Source: a virus. Taken from it: a DNA stretch of 27,590 nucleotides. A model generated the notes under the pieces. That model searched no databases. It was not told the origin of the DNA and saw nothing but the letters and a program-made list of their open reading frames with translations. The stretch is taken from IMG/VR virus record IMGVR_UViG_3300010354_000492, positions 1 through 27,590 of that record; one strand, given 5' to 3'. Of the stretch, positions 14,832-22,284 are shown one piece after another. Positions within the stretch are counted from its first letter, which is position 1, and the number at the start of each line of letters is the position of its first letter. The position numbers and the translations under genes are program-made.

Positions 14832-15243
14832 TGGCGAAGATCTCTTTTTCTGTTAAAATTTTAAATTCAAAATTATGCTTAGAGCAGTAATTTTGAGCTG
14901 CTTGCCATTTTGCATTGTTTATGATCCATGTTATTTTTTCTTTTTTGCTGGCATTTTCTTTTAGCATTATCTGTTTTTTTGGTTTAACCTCTATTAACCA
15001 TGATCTATTTTCTGTTCCTGACTTAAACTGAACCAAAAAGTCTGGGTAGTAATTGTGTATTTTATTATCTAATGGATTCAAATAGGGTATGGTTATTTCT
15101 TCGGAAGACCATTTTAATATACTTTGATTTTCATCAAAAAACTTACAAACAGACCGTTCCCATAGAGAACGGCATACAATGTTTTCTACATCACCAACAT
15201 ATTTTTCTTTATTTTTGGGAAAATATTTAGTTTTGTATGCCAT
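14824..15243 (-). CDS. 4: Head-completion nuclease gp4 (PD-(D/E)xK fold)
   Basis: The 139-residue protein carries a PD-(D/E)xK nuclease core: Glu29 in RSLWERS, Pro67-Asp68 in YYPDFLV, and Glu85-Val-Lys87 in WLIEVKPK. A helix follows (WIINNAKWQAAQNYCSKHNF). This matches T4 gp4, the head-completion nuclease that acts on filled heads before tail joining, and related TnsA-like folds. Length is near the T4 protein. It is the first gene of the minus-strand operon. No Shine-Dalgarno is seen; a late-type box ACTAAATA ends five bases before the ATG, so the mRNA may be leaderless. In T4 gene 4 is close to gene 53; here gp53 lies on the opposite strand past gp48. Confidence 0.9.
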   Translation of the reverse strand: MAYKTKYFPKNKEKYVGDVENIVCRSLWERSVCKFFDENQSILKWSSEEITIPYLNPLDNKIHNYYPDFLVQFKSGTENRSWLIEVKPKKQIMLKENASKKEKITWIINNAKWQAAQNYCSKHNFEFKILTEKEIFANG

Positions 15244-15248
15244 CTAAA

Positions 15249-15256
15249 TATTTAGT
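15249..15256 (-). promoter_or_regulatory. Late-type promoter box ACTAAATA for the gp4 operon
   Basis: Minus-strand ACTAAATA ends five bases before the ATG at 15243. It sits in the palindrome CTAAATATTTAG (15244-15255) within the 35-base gap between gp4 and gp48. No ribosome site lies between box and ATG. Confidence 0.6.
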
Positions 15257-15263
15257 TAAATTA

Positions 15264-15271
15264 CCTAAATA
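15264..15271 (+). promoter_or_regulatory. Late-type promoter box CCTAAATA for the gp48 operon
   Basis: CCTAAATA ends seven bases before the gp48 ATG at 15279, with only T and A between. It points away from the gp4 box, so the 35-base gap is a divergent late promoter pair. As nothing upstream runs in this direction, this box probably drives gp48 and its followers. Confidence 0.62.
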
Positions 15272-15278
15272 TTTTTAA

Positions 15279-16085
15279 ATGGCAAGTTTTTACCAATACC
15301 CACAAGGCGTTTACGCAGCAGAACAACCTTTATGGATGAATTTTTTTGCTGCACCATACTCTCTTATAAATCGAGAGCGTACTCGTCCTGGAGTAGTAAG
15401 TAGGGCAGAGTTCCACATCAAACTGCAGATGCCCAAAGAACCAGGTTATAACGTTCAACATGAGTTTGGTGAAAGTAATAGCAATCCAGTTGGACCTATA
15501 CTAACAAAAGCGGGTCTCGCAAATAGTGGTGGTCTTTCAAATATGCTTGAACGCATGGCTGCACCAGCAATGGCATATTATGAAAGGGTTTTTGCTACAA
15601 GTACTTTTAGACGTTTTAGTAATATTGCTGAAATGTCGATGATATCTGAAGGAAGAAAACAATATTTTTTCCAGTATATCTTTGTACCAAAAAATGAATA
15701 TGAATCTACAGTGGTAGAAGAAATATGTGGAACATTTAGAAAATGTTCATATCCAGCCGTTGCGAGTGGTTTGCCTGAAAGAAGTTATCCACAAAAATTA
15801 TGGGTTTTGGGTGTATCCCGTGGCAATGCAACAACAAATTGGTCTAATGCTAATCTTACAGCAAACTGGTTGGGCGAACCTCTGGTTTGTGTTTTAAACA
15901 CGGTTATGGTAAAAAGAAACGATGATGCTGATAGTATTATACGTTATTTACCAAATGGAGCATCTTCTGTAACACTATTGGGTTTACAGTTTACCGAGTT
16001 TGAAACAGGAACTTATGTTCCTTCGGCAAATGCAATATGGTCTAAATCTGAAATATCTTACAATAGTTTTGGTTCATCGGGTTAA
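15279..16085 (+). CDS. 48: Baseplate tail-tube cap, gp48-like
   Basis: The 268-residue protein matches the gp48 tube-cap layout of T4-like phages: an early strand pair (AEFHIKLQMPKEPG, residues about 44-57), a middle part with FSNIAEMSMISEGRKQYFFQ, then YIFVPKNEYE and VEEICGTFRKCSYPA, where the family has 'yqf.f.l.Pks..Ea..i..i...f......P'. Near the end come PQKLWVLGVSRGN and GEPLVCVLNTVMVKRND. gp48 caps the baseplate and, with gp54, starts tail-tube growth. It is shorter than T4 gp48 (364 residues). It is the first gene of the plus-strand tail operon. No Shine-Dalgarno precedes the ATG and a late-type box lies seven bases upstream. gp53 follows after three bases. Confidence 0.82.
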   Translation: MASFYQYPQGVYAAEQPLWMNFFAAPYSLINRERTRPGVVSRAEFHIKLQMPKEPGYNVQHEFGESNSNPVGPILTKAGLANSGGLSNMLERMAAPAMAYYERVFATSTFRRFSNIAEMSMISEGRKQYFFQYIFVPKNEYESTVVEEICGTFRKCSYPAVASGLPERSYPQKLWVLGVSRGNATTNWSNANLTANWLGEPLVCVLNTVMVKRNDDADSIIRYLPNGASSVTLLGLQFTEFETGTYVPSANAIWSKSEISYNSFGSSG

Positions 16086-16088
16086 AAT

Positions 16089-16940
16089 ATGCAATATTTT
16101 TCAAAACTCCCAAAAACAGAATTTCAAAGCACTATAGGAACATTTCGTATAAGTGATTTTTTTACTTATATTGATCCAACAAATTTACCACAACAATCAT
16201 ATTCTTTAGAGTATGACAATTCAAATACATTAGTTGAAGCTGCCGCATCAACATATGATAGTCCAGATTCATTTTGGATTTTTTGTCTTGTTAGTGAAAA
16301 TTATAATCCGTTTACACTAAATAAACAAAATCCAGTAAATGAAAAAGAAAAACAGGTATCAAAATTTAACATTGGAACAACTGTAGTAGATAAAGGTGCA
16401 ACATATTTTGTACCGCCAAAGGGAAGTATAATTCTTCCTTATGTTGCAAACAGTGGAAGTTCAGCATCATATTCCTCTGTTGGTAATTTTGATTTAGATG
16501 GTGGATTTGCTGTTGTAGATAATGATTTTTATTATTCGCGTAGTTCAATACTAAAAGAACTTAAAGTGAATACTTCTTTTATAAAAGAAGGCTTTACTGG
16601 ATCGCAATATGTTGTAATATCCCAGAGCAATACAGGAGGGTATTCATTAAATACAGTTTACTTGGATAGTGTTCAAAAAGCTTTAGAAAAAACAGCATAT
16701 ACTTATGATACTTCTTCTGGCAAATTAACAACACAATATAAAACATATAATCCAAAAATTACTGCAGCAGAACCAATCGCATCTATTTCAAAGACACCTA
16801 CAAAGTATTCTGGTGTAACAACAGTAGACATTGTAACATATGAAACAGTATTGAAAACTCAAACAAATAATATACCAGCTTATCCGGTAAATTACATTGG
16901 AGAGTTTACAAATTACTATGTGACAACAAAGTATTATTAA
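16089..16940 (+). CDS. 53: Baseplate wedge protein, gp53-like
   Basis: The 283-residue protein carries the gp53 signature near residues 51-75: AAASTYDSPDSFWIF, then CLVSENYNPF. T4 gp53 has ANAIYGNPQLYWVLL and then MCNDNYDPYY at the same place. In T4, gp53 clamps neighbouring wedges to form the closed baseplate. An N-terminal FSKLPKTEFQ and TFRISDFFTY also fit. The C-terminal two thirds is Ser/Thr/Tyr-rich beta structure, and the protein is longer than T4 gp53 (196 residues), so it has an extra domain of unknown role. It starts three bases after the gp48 stop without a clear ribosome site, and its own stop is followed by TAATATG, the start of the hub gene. Confidence 0.87.
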   Translation: MQYFSKLPKTEFQSTIGTFRISDFFTYIDPTNLPQQSYSLEYDNSNTLVEAAASTYDSPDSFWIFCLVSENYNPFTLNKQNPVNEKEKQVSKFNIGTTVVDKGATYFVPPKGSIILPYVANSGSSASYSSVGNFDLDGGFAVVDNDFYYSRSSILKELKVNTSFIKEGFTGSQYVVISQSNTGGYSLNTVYLDSVQKALEKTAYTYDTSSGKLTTQYKTYNPKITAAEPIASISKTPTKYSGVTTVDIVTYETVLKTQTNNIPAYPVNYIGEFTNYYVTTKYY

Positions 16941-16941
16941 T

Positions 16942-18939
16942 ATGCCAAATACACAAAAACAATTTAATCCAGCATATTCTACCTTAAAATCAATCATACT
17001 ATGCGATGAGGGATTTGCAAATGATGAGGGTGGAGAATCTTTAGATATTATAAAACAAAACACAGAATGTTTGTTTGAAAGAATAGAATTTACTGAAAGT
17101 ATTACAGAACTCGTACCGTCTGGTGTTTTAATTGTACAAGATCGTCAAGATATAGTTGGTAGATTGCAAAAGTACAATATCAATAGAATAATAATAAAAT
17201 TTGCAGAAGATATAGTAAAACCTTGGTATTTTCATGTAACATCCGTAAATTATTTAAACAATGCAGCTTCAGACACAGAGGAAAATTTTGTTGCTATATA
17301 TTTTTCAAATGAATATTACTTCGATAATCAAGAATATTCATTGCTTGCATCATTAAATTACAAAGGACCGCAGGTATTTAAAATAAAGGATTTTGTGGAG
17401 TATGTAAAACAAGATGGTTTTTTTAGAGAAACTGAAAGATATGATGTAGACGATAGCTATACAGATCCTACTGACAATTATGTTCTTTATAAACCACTAA
17501 ACGGCCTTCCTGATAGACAACCGGGACCAATTGATGACCCCCTTCAATATTTGAATTACTTAGCAACATATGCAGTCTGGGATGGAAATCGCCAATCATC
17601 TACAGCCAACTTACCTAAAAATCCATATTTTATGTTTTGGACAGGTTTAAATTCATCTGTCAATTTTAAATACTTTGATAAAAATTTAGAAAAAGATCCA
17701 TCATATGATTCATTAGATAATGATTTTAGAAGAATTGCAATATTTGATGGTGAGTCTGTTATTCAAAAATTAAGTGATGGAAAAATTTATAGAAAAGCAT
17801 ATAATATTTTAAGCAATCCAGCATACCAATATCTTTCAAAAAATTATTTTTATATAAGAAAAACTCCAAAGTTTTTAGATAATGTTTTGCCAGAATATCT
17901 GGAAAGTAATGGATCTCATGGAGAAAAATATAAAAAGTATACAACAGAAGCTTTGATGTATAATTTTCAAGATGAAGGACAAAGATACAATTTAGAGATT
18001 GTTGGTTCAACCCCAGCAGGAAGCACATATGCAGTTGGTGGTGCTGAGCAGCTTGTGTATGATGGACATGTTGGATTTTATACAGATTTAGATTCTGTAA
18101 ATCAAGAATCCTTTCTTACAGCATTTAATAATGATTTTGGTACAGACGAAAATATTGCAAAAATGGCTTTTGGTGGTTTAGACTATAAACAGTTTATGCC
18201 TTTTATTGATAATTCAGAAATGTGGAATAATGTTTTTGACATGACAGAAATACATCCAGATCAAGGCACAGTACCACCACGGGATGCTATAGAAGGTAAT
18301 GCTACTAATCTACAAAAGGTAATGAATATTCGTTATGAAACTTTTAAATATAAATTAGAAAATGATCAAGATCGCTTAGATCTTTTAAGAAAAATAGAAA
18401 AACAAAATTTTATGACTTACGCGTTATGTTGTATGGGCAATAGAAGTGGTGATGATTGTTTTTTTGCAGTTTTACAACAATTTGAAGTCGATTCTGGTTT
18501 TTCTGCCTATTTTAGTGATCCAGCACTACAAATGCCAGGACAAGCAAAAAAATACCGATACAAGTGGAATAAATTAACATTTTTAAGCGGTACTGGATAT
18601 ACAGCGAGTACTGGTGGAACCGGATATATGATTGAGGGTTGGACTTTGGATCCAGATATTAAGTCTGGTTTTACGCAAGACAACACTTGGGCAATAAACA
18701 TAAATGAAAGAAGCCTAACAGGTCCCGCAGGATTAACTCCTGCATATTTGCCACCAGGTTATGATTCGGTGTGTATACCAACAACATTTAAGTATAAACC
18801 AATAGGAGTTGCTGGTAGCTCTTATGGTTTAAGTGGATATATAAACCATATAGTAAGGCTATGCCGATATAATGATCCTTTAAATGGTTTTTATTACTTT
18901 AATGTAGAAAATATTATAGATGGATGCTGTGATTACTAA
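16942..18939 (+). CDS. Baseplate hub protein, gp27-like N-terminal and middle domains
   Basis: The 665-residue protein resembles the first half of T4 gp27. Residues about 10-120 contain a tube-type strand set (CLFERIEFTESITELV, SGVLIVQDRQDIVGRLQKY, NRIIIKF), and near 210-245 YLNYLATYAVWDG, NPYFMFWTGLNSSVNFKYF parallels T4 gp27 NYLSYVREVA and [20 protein letters not shown]. In T4, gp27 trimers form the hub that joins gp5 to the tube. The C-terminal tube segment of gp27 is not found here but appears in the next gene (18951-19760). The long middle (about 250-560) is unrecognised, and the tail is Cys-rich (GCCDY). Total length exceeds T4 gp27 (391 residues). The start lies one base after the gp53 stop. 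Confidence 0.72.
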   Translation: MPNTQKQFNPAYSTLKSIILCDEGFANDEGGESLDIIKQNTECLFERIEFTESITELVPSGVLIVQDRQDIVGRLQKYNINRIIIKFAEDIVKPWYFHVTSVNYLNNAASDTEENFVAIYFSNEYYFDNQEYSLLASLNYKGPQVFKIKDFVEYVKQDGFFRETERYDVDDSYTDPTDNYVLYKPLNGLPDRQPGPIDDPLQYLNYLATYAVWDGNRQSSTANLPKNPYFMFWTGLNSSVNFKYFDKNLEKDPSYDSLDNDFRRIAIFDGESVIQKLSDGKIYRKAYNILSNPAYQYLSKNYFYIRKTPKFLDNVLPEYLESNGSHGEKYKKYTTEALMYNFQDEGQRYNLEIVGSTPAGSTYAVGGAEQLVYDGHVGFYTDLDSVNQESFLTAFNNDFGTDENIAKMAFGGLDYKQFMPFIDNSEMWNNVFDMTEIHPDQGTVPPRDAIEGNATNLQKVMNIRYETFKYKLENDQDRLDLLRKIEKQNFMTYALCCMGNRSGDDCFFAVLQQFEVDSGFSAYFSDPALQMPGQAKKYRYKWNKLTFLSGTGYTASTGGTGYMIEGWTLDPDIKSGFTQDNTWAININERSLTGPAGLTPAYLPPGYDSVCIPTTFKYKPIGVAGSSYGLSGYINHIVRLCRYNDPLNGFYYFNVENIIDGCCDY

Positions 18940-18950
18940 AAGGAACTAAT

Positions 18951-19760
18951 ATGTCGTTTAAAACAAAACAAATAAAAACATATGGTACAAATTATGGTCA
19001 AGAAGCCTTTTATGCTATAAACGGTAAATCCACATATGAGTGTGCAAATGCATATATTACTCGTGGTATTTCTATGATACCAGTTTCATTGGTTGAATGT
19101 TTTCAAAGATATGAATCTATAACAGATATTGGAAAAAATGTTGGATTTATTTTACCCAAAAATACTCCAGATGATGAAAACCCATATAAACCATATGGTA
19201 ATACATTTTTTCAAAAGTTAAATTTTACTGCACAAAGTAACGATTATATGTTTTATTTGTGGACTGGTTCAAGTGGAGGAACAGGTGATGTTGGTATAGA
19301 TTCATATTTTCAAGATACATCCATTGAATGTTATTGGATCAATGAAGAACTGGGTCCTGAATGGCTTGGTTGCATGTGGGGATCACCATCATCAAATTTT
19401 AGTTGTACCTGCCCGGCAATCGGTGAAAAATTTGAATCTTATATTAAGCTTAGACTTAATGATGCAACTTTTTGGAATACACCAAAAGATACCCCTGTAA
19501 AAAGAGCAGAATTTTTAGATGCATTTAAATATGGTAAAAAAATAGAAGCGACTATTGCTGGTGATTTTAAATTAAAACTGGGTCAAGTTGTATATTTTAA
19601 TGCAAATTATGCTAGCGGTTACGTTAATGATCCAAACCAAACATCAGATCTCAGTGGTCTGTATTATATTACAGCCATGAAGCATGTAGTTACGAATTCA
19701 GGTGGACACGAAACATCCCTTTCTCTATCACAGATTGCTGGACCAACAGATTACACTTAA
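18951..19760 (+). CDS. Second hub protein, gp27-like C-terminal tube domain
   Basis: The 269-residue product ends with a recognisable hub/tube domain: KKIEATIAGDFKLKLGQVVY (about 199-218), LSGLYYITAMKHVVTNSGGH, then ETSLSLSQIAG. T4 gp27 has KCSTIGNFNLTPGVKIIF ... [20 protein letters not shown] at its C-terminus, and phage D-type hub proteins share 'G.p.l.vGd.V........y.V..v.H....g.y.T.l.l'. Residues 1-190 contain FTAQSNDYMFYLWTGSSGG and CYWINEELGPEWLGCMWGSP, which are not recognised. AAAGGA precedes the ATG. With the preceding gene it seems to make up a hub that T4 encodes as one chain. An alternative is two separate hub paralogues. Confidence 0.7.
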   Translation: MSFKTKQIKTYGTNYGQEAFYAINGKSTYECANAYITRGISMIPVSLVECFQRYESITDIGKNVGFILPKNTPDDENPYKPYGNTFFQKLNFTAQSNDYMFYLWTGSSGGTGDVGIDSYFQDTSIECYWINEELGPEWLGCMWGSPSSNFSCTCPAIGEKFESYIKLRLNDATFWNTPKDTPVKRAEFLDAFKYGKKIEATIAGDFKLKLGQVVYFNANYASGYVNDPNQTSDLSGLYYITAMKHVVTNSGGHETSLSLSQIAGPTDYT

Positions 19761-19768
19761 CATAAATA
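19761..19768 (+). promoter_or_regulatory. Late-type promoter box CATAAATA before gp25
   Basis: CATAAATA begins directly after the stop of the upstream gene and ends five bases before the gp25 ATG at 19774. Seven of eight bases match the T4 consensus. No Shine-Dalgarno is present in the gap. Confidence 0.6.
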
Positions 19769-19773
19769 TTTCG

Positions 19774-20154
19774 ATGGCTTTAAAAGATTTTTCCATAACT
19801 TTACAAAAAATTAAAACTTCATCATCAACAAATGATGTTGGAATTGTCACTGGATTTAATGCTATTACTCAATATATTGAAAATATAGCAAAAACCCAAA
19901 AAGGTGAAGTGCCTTCTGATGTAAATTTTGGTTCTGATTACTTTAATTATATTTTTAGTGGAAATGCAGATGCTGGTGTGATGGAATTAAAACTTGCTGC
20001 TGATATATCATCAAAAATACCAGAATTAGTTGATGTAAAAGTTAATGTTGTGAATTTTACAGATACAGTAGTAACATTTGAAGTATTTTATTCACTGAAT
20101 AATGGAATAACAAAACAACAAAACTCTTCTTGCTTCATAGAGGTAAAACTATAA
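19774..20154 (+). CDS. 25: Baseplate wedge protein gp25
   Basis: The 126-residue protein is the gp25/lysozyme-like baseplate wedge family (T4 gp25, 132 residues). Visible motifs are VGIVTGFNAITQYIENIAKT (residues about 20-39), KGEVPSDVNFGSDYFNYIFS (41-60, the family's 'GE...p.fGs.l...lF'), and the C-terminal strands IPELVDVKVNVVNFTDTVVT. In T4, gp25 joins the gp6-gp7 core bundle at the heart of each wedge. An in-frame ATG at 19702 lies inside the upstream gene and is not used: homology starts at 19774. No ribosome site is seen; a late-type box ends five bases before the ATG. The stop overlaps the gp6 start by one base (TAATG). Confidence 0.93.
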   Translation: MALKDFSITLQKIKTSSSTNDVGIVTGFNAITQYIENIAKTQKGEVPSDVNFGSDYFNYIFSGNADAGVMELKLAADISSKIPELVDVKVNVVNFTDTVVTFEVFYSLNNGITKQQNSSCFIEVKL

Positions 20155-21227
20155 TGGCATACGATCTTTCAAGCTTAAATGTAGCTTCTCTAGATTTTAC
20201 TCAAATAAAGAGATCTCTTATTCAATTTTTAAAAAATCAAGATGATCTAAAATCTTTAGATTTTGATAATCCAGCAAGCACAACAAATATGTTGATGAAT
20301 GTGTTTGCAACAGCCACAGCTTATAACGGCATATATGCTCAATACGGTTACATAAATTCTTTTGCAACCACGGCAACAACATTACCATCGATTATGGGTA
20401 TTGCAGCAAATTCATCAGTATTAATAGAACCAACAAAATGTGCAAAAACAACCAGAACAATTACAACCAATGCAACTAAGTTATCTGCTTATAGCACATT
20501 TACAGCAACAAATCCCAATAATGCTCAAGTTATTTTTTATAATGTAGAAGAAATTGCTGCAAACACAACATCCAGCATTCAATTATATTGCGGTAGCGTT
20601 GAAGAATTTACTGAATTTGATTATAATACACTTTCTATGCCTTTGCCGTATTACATAGACCCAGACACGATAACAGTAAATGTTACAAACACAAATACAA
20701 ATATAACAGTAACATGGGAAAAGGTTGATTCTGTTACAAAAACTTCAAGTGGAAATCAAACACACTATGCTGTTTTAAATGGTAATTTGGGTTATTTAGT
20801 AACAGTAAATATACCAACAGCACAAACTATAACTACTGATTATAAGGTTGTTGTTACAGCAATAAGATCAACTGGTTCTGCGGGGAATGGTGCAGTAATA
20901 AATCAAAGAACCAATGCCACATTTAATACATATGATCTTCCAAGCGGTGGTGTTGATTTAATTTCAGTTAATAAAGCAAAAACCCAATTAAGATTTAAAG
21001 CTACTGGTCAGGAGAGGTGTGTAACATTAAATGATTATAAGCAAGCCATTCTAAACTCAGGAATAAGTGGTACAGATATAGAAGATAACATAACAGTTGC
21101 AGCTGGCTCGGTTCCAGGACAAGTAAAAATTTACGTAACAGATCTTTCTAGCTCAGATGAAACTCCTTTATTGGATTATTTGTATACAAAATCACTAGTA
21201 GGAATTAATCTGGTATATAGCCTATGA
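20154..21227 (+). CDS. 6: Baseplate wedge protein gp6-like (J-type)
   Basis: The 357-residue protein fits the gp6/gpJ baseplate wedge family, which makes the iris-like ring of the wedge. The N-terminus (LDFTQIKRSLIQFLKNQDDL, FDNPASTTNMLMNVFATATA, then YNGIYAQYGYINSFATTA) has the family's 'df.....f...l........sn...l.e..a......y.....a.EsfL.tA' layout. The C-terminal half contains TGQERCVTLNDYKQAILNSG and PGQVKIYVTD, the usual 'R.vt..DY...l....v......' block. T4 gp6 is longer at 660 residues. The in-frame ATG at 20130 lies in gp25; the start overlaps the gp25 stop by one base. The end overlaps the next gene by four bases (ATGA). Confidence 0.85.
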   Translation: MAYDLSSLNVASLDFTQIKRSLIQFLKNQDDLKSLDFDNPASTTNMLMNVFATATAYNGIYAQYGYINSFATTATTLPSIMGIAANSSVLIEPTKCAKTTRTITTNATKLSAYSTFTATNPNNAQVIFYNVEEIAANTTSSIQLYCGSVEEFTEFDYNTLSMPLPYYIDPDTITVNVTNTNTNITVTWEKVDSVTKTSSGNQTHYAVLNGNLGYLVTVNIPTAQTITTDYKVVVTAIRSTGSAGNGAVINQRTNATFNTYDLPSGGVDLISVNKAKTQLRFKATGQERCVTLNDYKQAILNSGISGTDIEDNITVAAGSVPGQVKIYVTDLSSSDETPLLDYLYTKSLVGINLVYSL

Positions 21228-21859
21228 TTCTTCTTTTATCAAATATTCCCGTTACTGTAGGCATAAAGGTAGAAGAGCTGATAAAAAAAGCAAAACTTGC
21301 CTATGGAAGTGATTATTATAGTGTTGAGGGAGATGAATGGTTTGGTGATAATATTTCTGTAGATTCTTTATTACCAAAATGGATTATAAAAAAATACCAA
21401 GAAGACCCAACAAATGTTCTAATCGTTTCAATAATTAAAAATTATTTGCGTTGGCTTTTTAGTATTAAGTATGGGTATGGTGCAAATCTTGAGTGGGAAA
21501 CAATCCGCGTTCCACTTTACATGAATTCAATTTATAGAGAAGCACTTGCAGATTTTTATTTTCCTGGTGCGGATTTTAGTTCCGATCCCCTAGAGACATA
21601 TCTTCCCAATATTTCCAAATTTTCAGTAACATCTAATATAGATTATTTTCCACTAAAAGGAAAACCAGAAGCAATAAAATATCTTTTATCTACATTATTT
21701 GGAATTCCATGGGATAGTGTATATGTAAGTACAGCAAACTCAGGTTTACTTGAAGTTGCAGTTAGTGCATCTTACTTTGATGTTTTAATCCAAGTAGATG
21801 CATTCTTAAAAGAATATGTTTATCCAGCAGGCATTGGTGTAATTTATAGGAGTATGTAA
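21224..21859 (+). CDS. Probable baseplate wedge protein (gp7 / gpI-like)
   Basis: The 211-residue protein directly follows gp6 with a four-base ATGA overlap, the position of gp7 in T4 and gpI after gpJ in P2. The C-terminal half has the 'KG.peAikylls.lfGi....v.......' segment (PLKGKPEAIKYLLSTLFGIP, residues about 143-162) and ends in FLKEYVYPAGIGVIY, like tail protein I-type ends that close with 'y..PaGi...y'. The N-terminal half contains LPKWIIKKYQ and IIKNYLRWLFSIKYG. T4 gp7 is far longer (1032 residues), so if it is gp7-like this is a minimal version. Assignment leans on position and weak motifs. Confidence 0.6.
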   Translation: MILLLSNIPVTVGIKVEELIKKAKLAYGSDYYSVEGDEWFGDNISVDSLLPKWIIKKYQEDPTNVLIVSIIKNYLRWLFSIKYGYGANLEWETIRVPLYMNSIYREALADFYFPGADFSSDPLETYLPNISKFSVTSNIDYFPLKGKPEAIKYLLSTLFGIPWDSVYVSTANSGLLEVAVSASYFDVLIQVDAFLKEYVYPAGIGVIYRSM

Positions 21860-21860
21860 A

Positions 21861-22253
21861 ATGTTTAGTAAGATGGTGTCGTTTGCTATGGCTTTGGCAT
21901 CACGGGGATTTTCTGATAATAAAATTGATATTCCAACAAAACAACTTAGAGTTATATCTTGTTTTGGAATAGATAATATACCACCATGTGAGCATTTAAG
22001 ACAAAGTGCGTCTGATGGTAAACATTACTGTGGTGCATGCAAGTGCGGAGATAAAAAACATACATGGTTACTAAAAAGCTCTGAAGAGTACTCAAAATTA
22101 GATTATCCAAAGTTAAATTGCCCAATCTTTATGCCGGGATTTAATAATTATGACCCAAATTTAAAAAATACCAGAAAAGAACAAATTGAAAGTTTAGATC
22201 CTGAACAAATAAAGTATGTTCAGGTAACTGTTGGGAATGCACTACCAAAATAA
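21861..22253 (+). CDS. Six-cysteine protein, possible metal-binding, between wedge and neck genes
   Basis: The 130-residue protein has six cysteines at 34, 43, 57, 60, 62 and 87 (spacing C-x8-C-x13-C-x2-C-x-C-x24-C) plus nearby His45, His55 and His67. The segment HYCGACKCGDKKHTWL and the later KLDYPKLNCPIFMPGFNNY look strongly conserved in type. I recall similar small proteins in marine T4-like phages, without a known function. A zinc or iron-sulfur site is plausible. The start has a basic amphipathic helix (VSFAMALASRGF). The gene begins one base after the previous stop and is followed by a late promoter for gp13, so it is the last gene of the baseplate operon. Confidence 0.82.
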   Translation: MFSKMVSFAMALASRGFSDNKIDIPTKQLRVISCFGIDNIPPCEHLRQSASDGKHYCGACKCGDKKHTWLLKSSEEYSKLDYPKLNCPIFMPGFNNYDPNLKNTRKEQIESLDPEQIKYVQVTVGNALPK

Positions 22254-22271
22254 TTAAAGTACCATAAAATT

Positions 22272-22279
22272 CATAAATA
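22272..22279 (+). promoter_or_regulatory. Late-type promoter box CATAAATA before gp13
   Basis: CATAAATA ends five bases (ATTTT) before the gp13 ATG at 22285. No Shine-Dalgarno is seen in the 31-base gap. It is the same octamer, at the same distance, as before gp25. Confidence 0.6.
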
Positions 22280-22284
22280 ATTTT

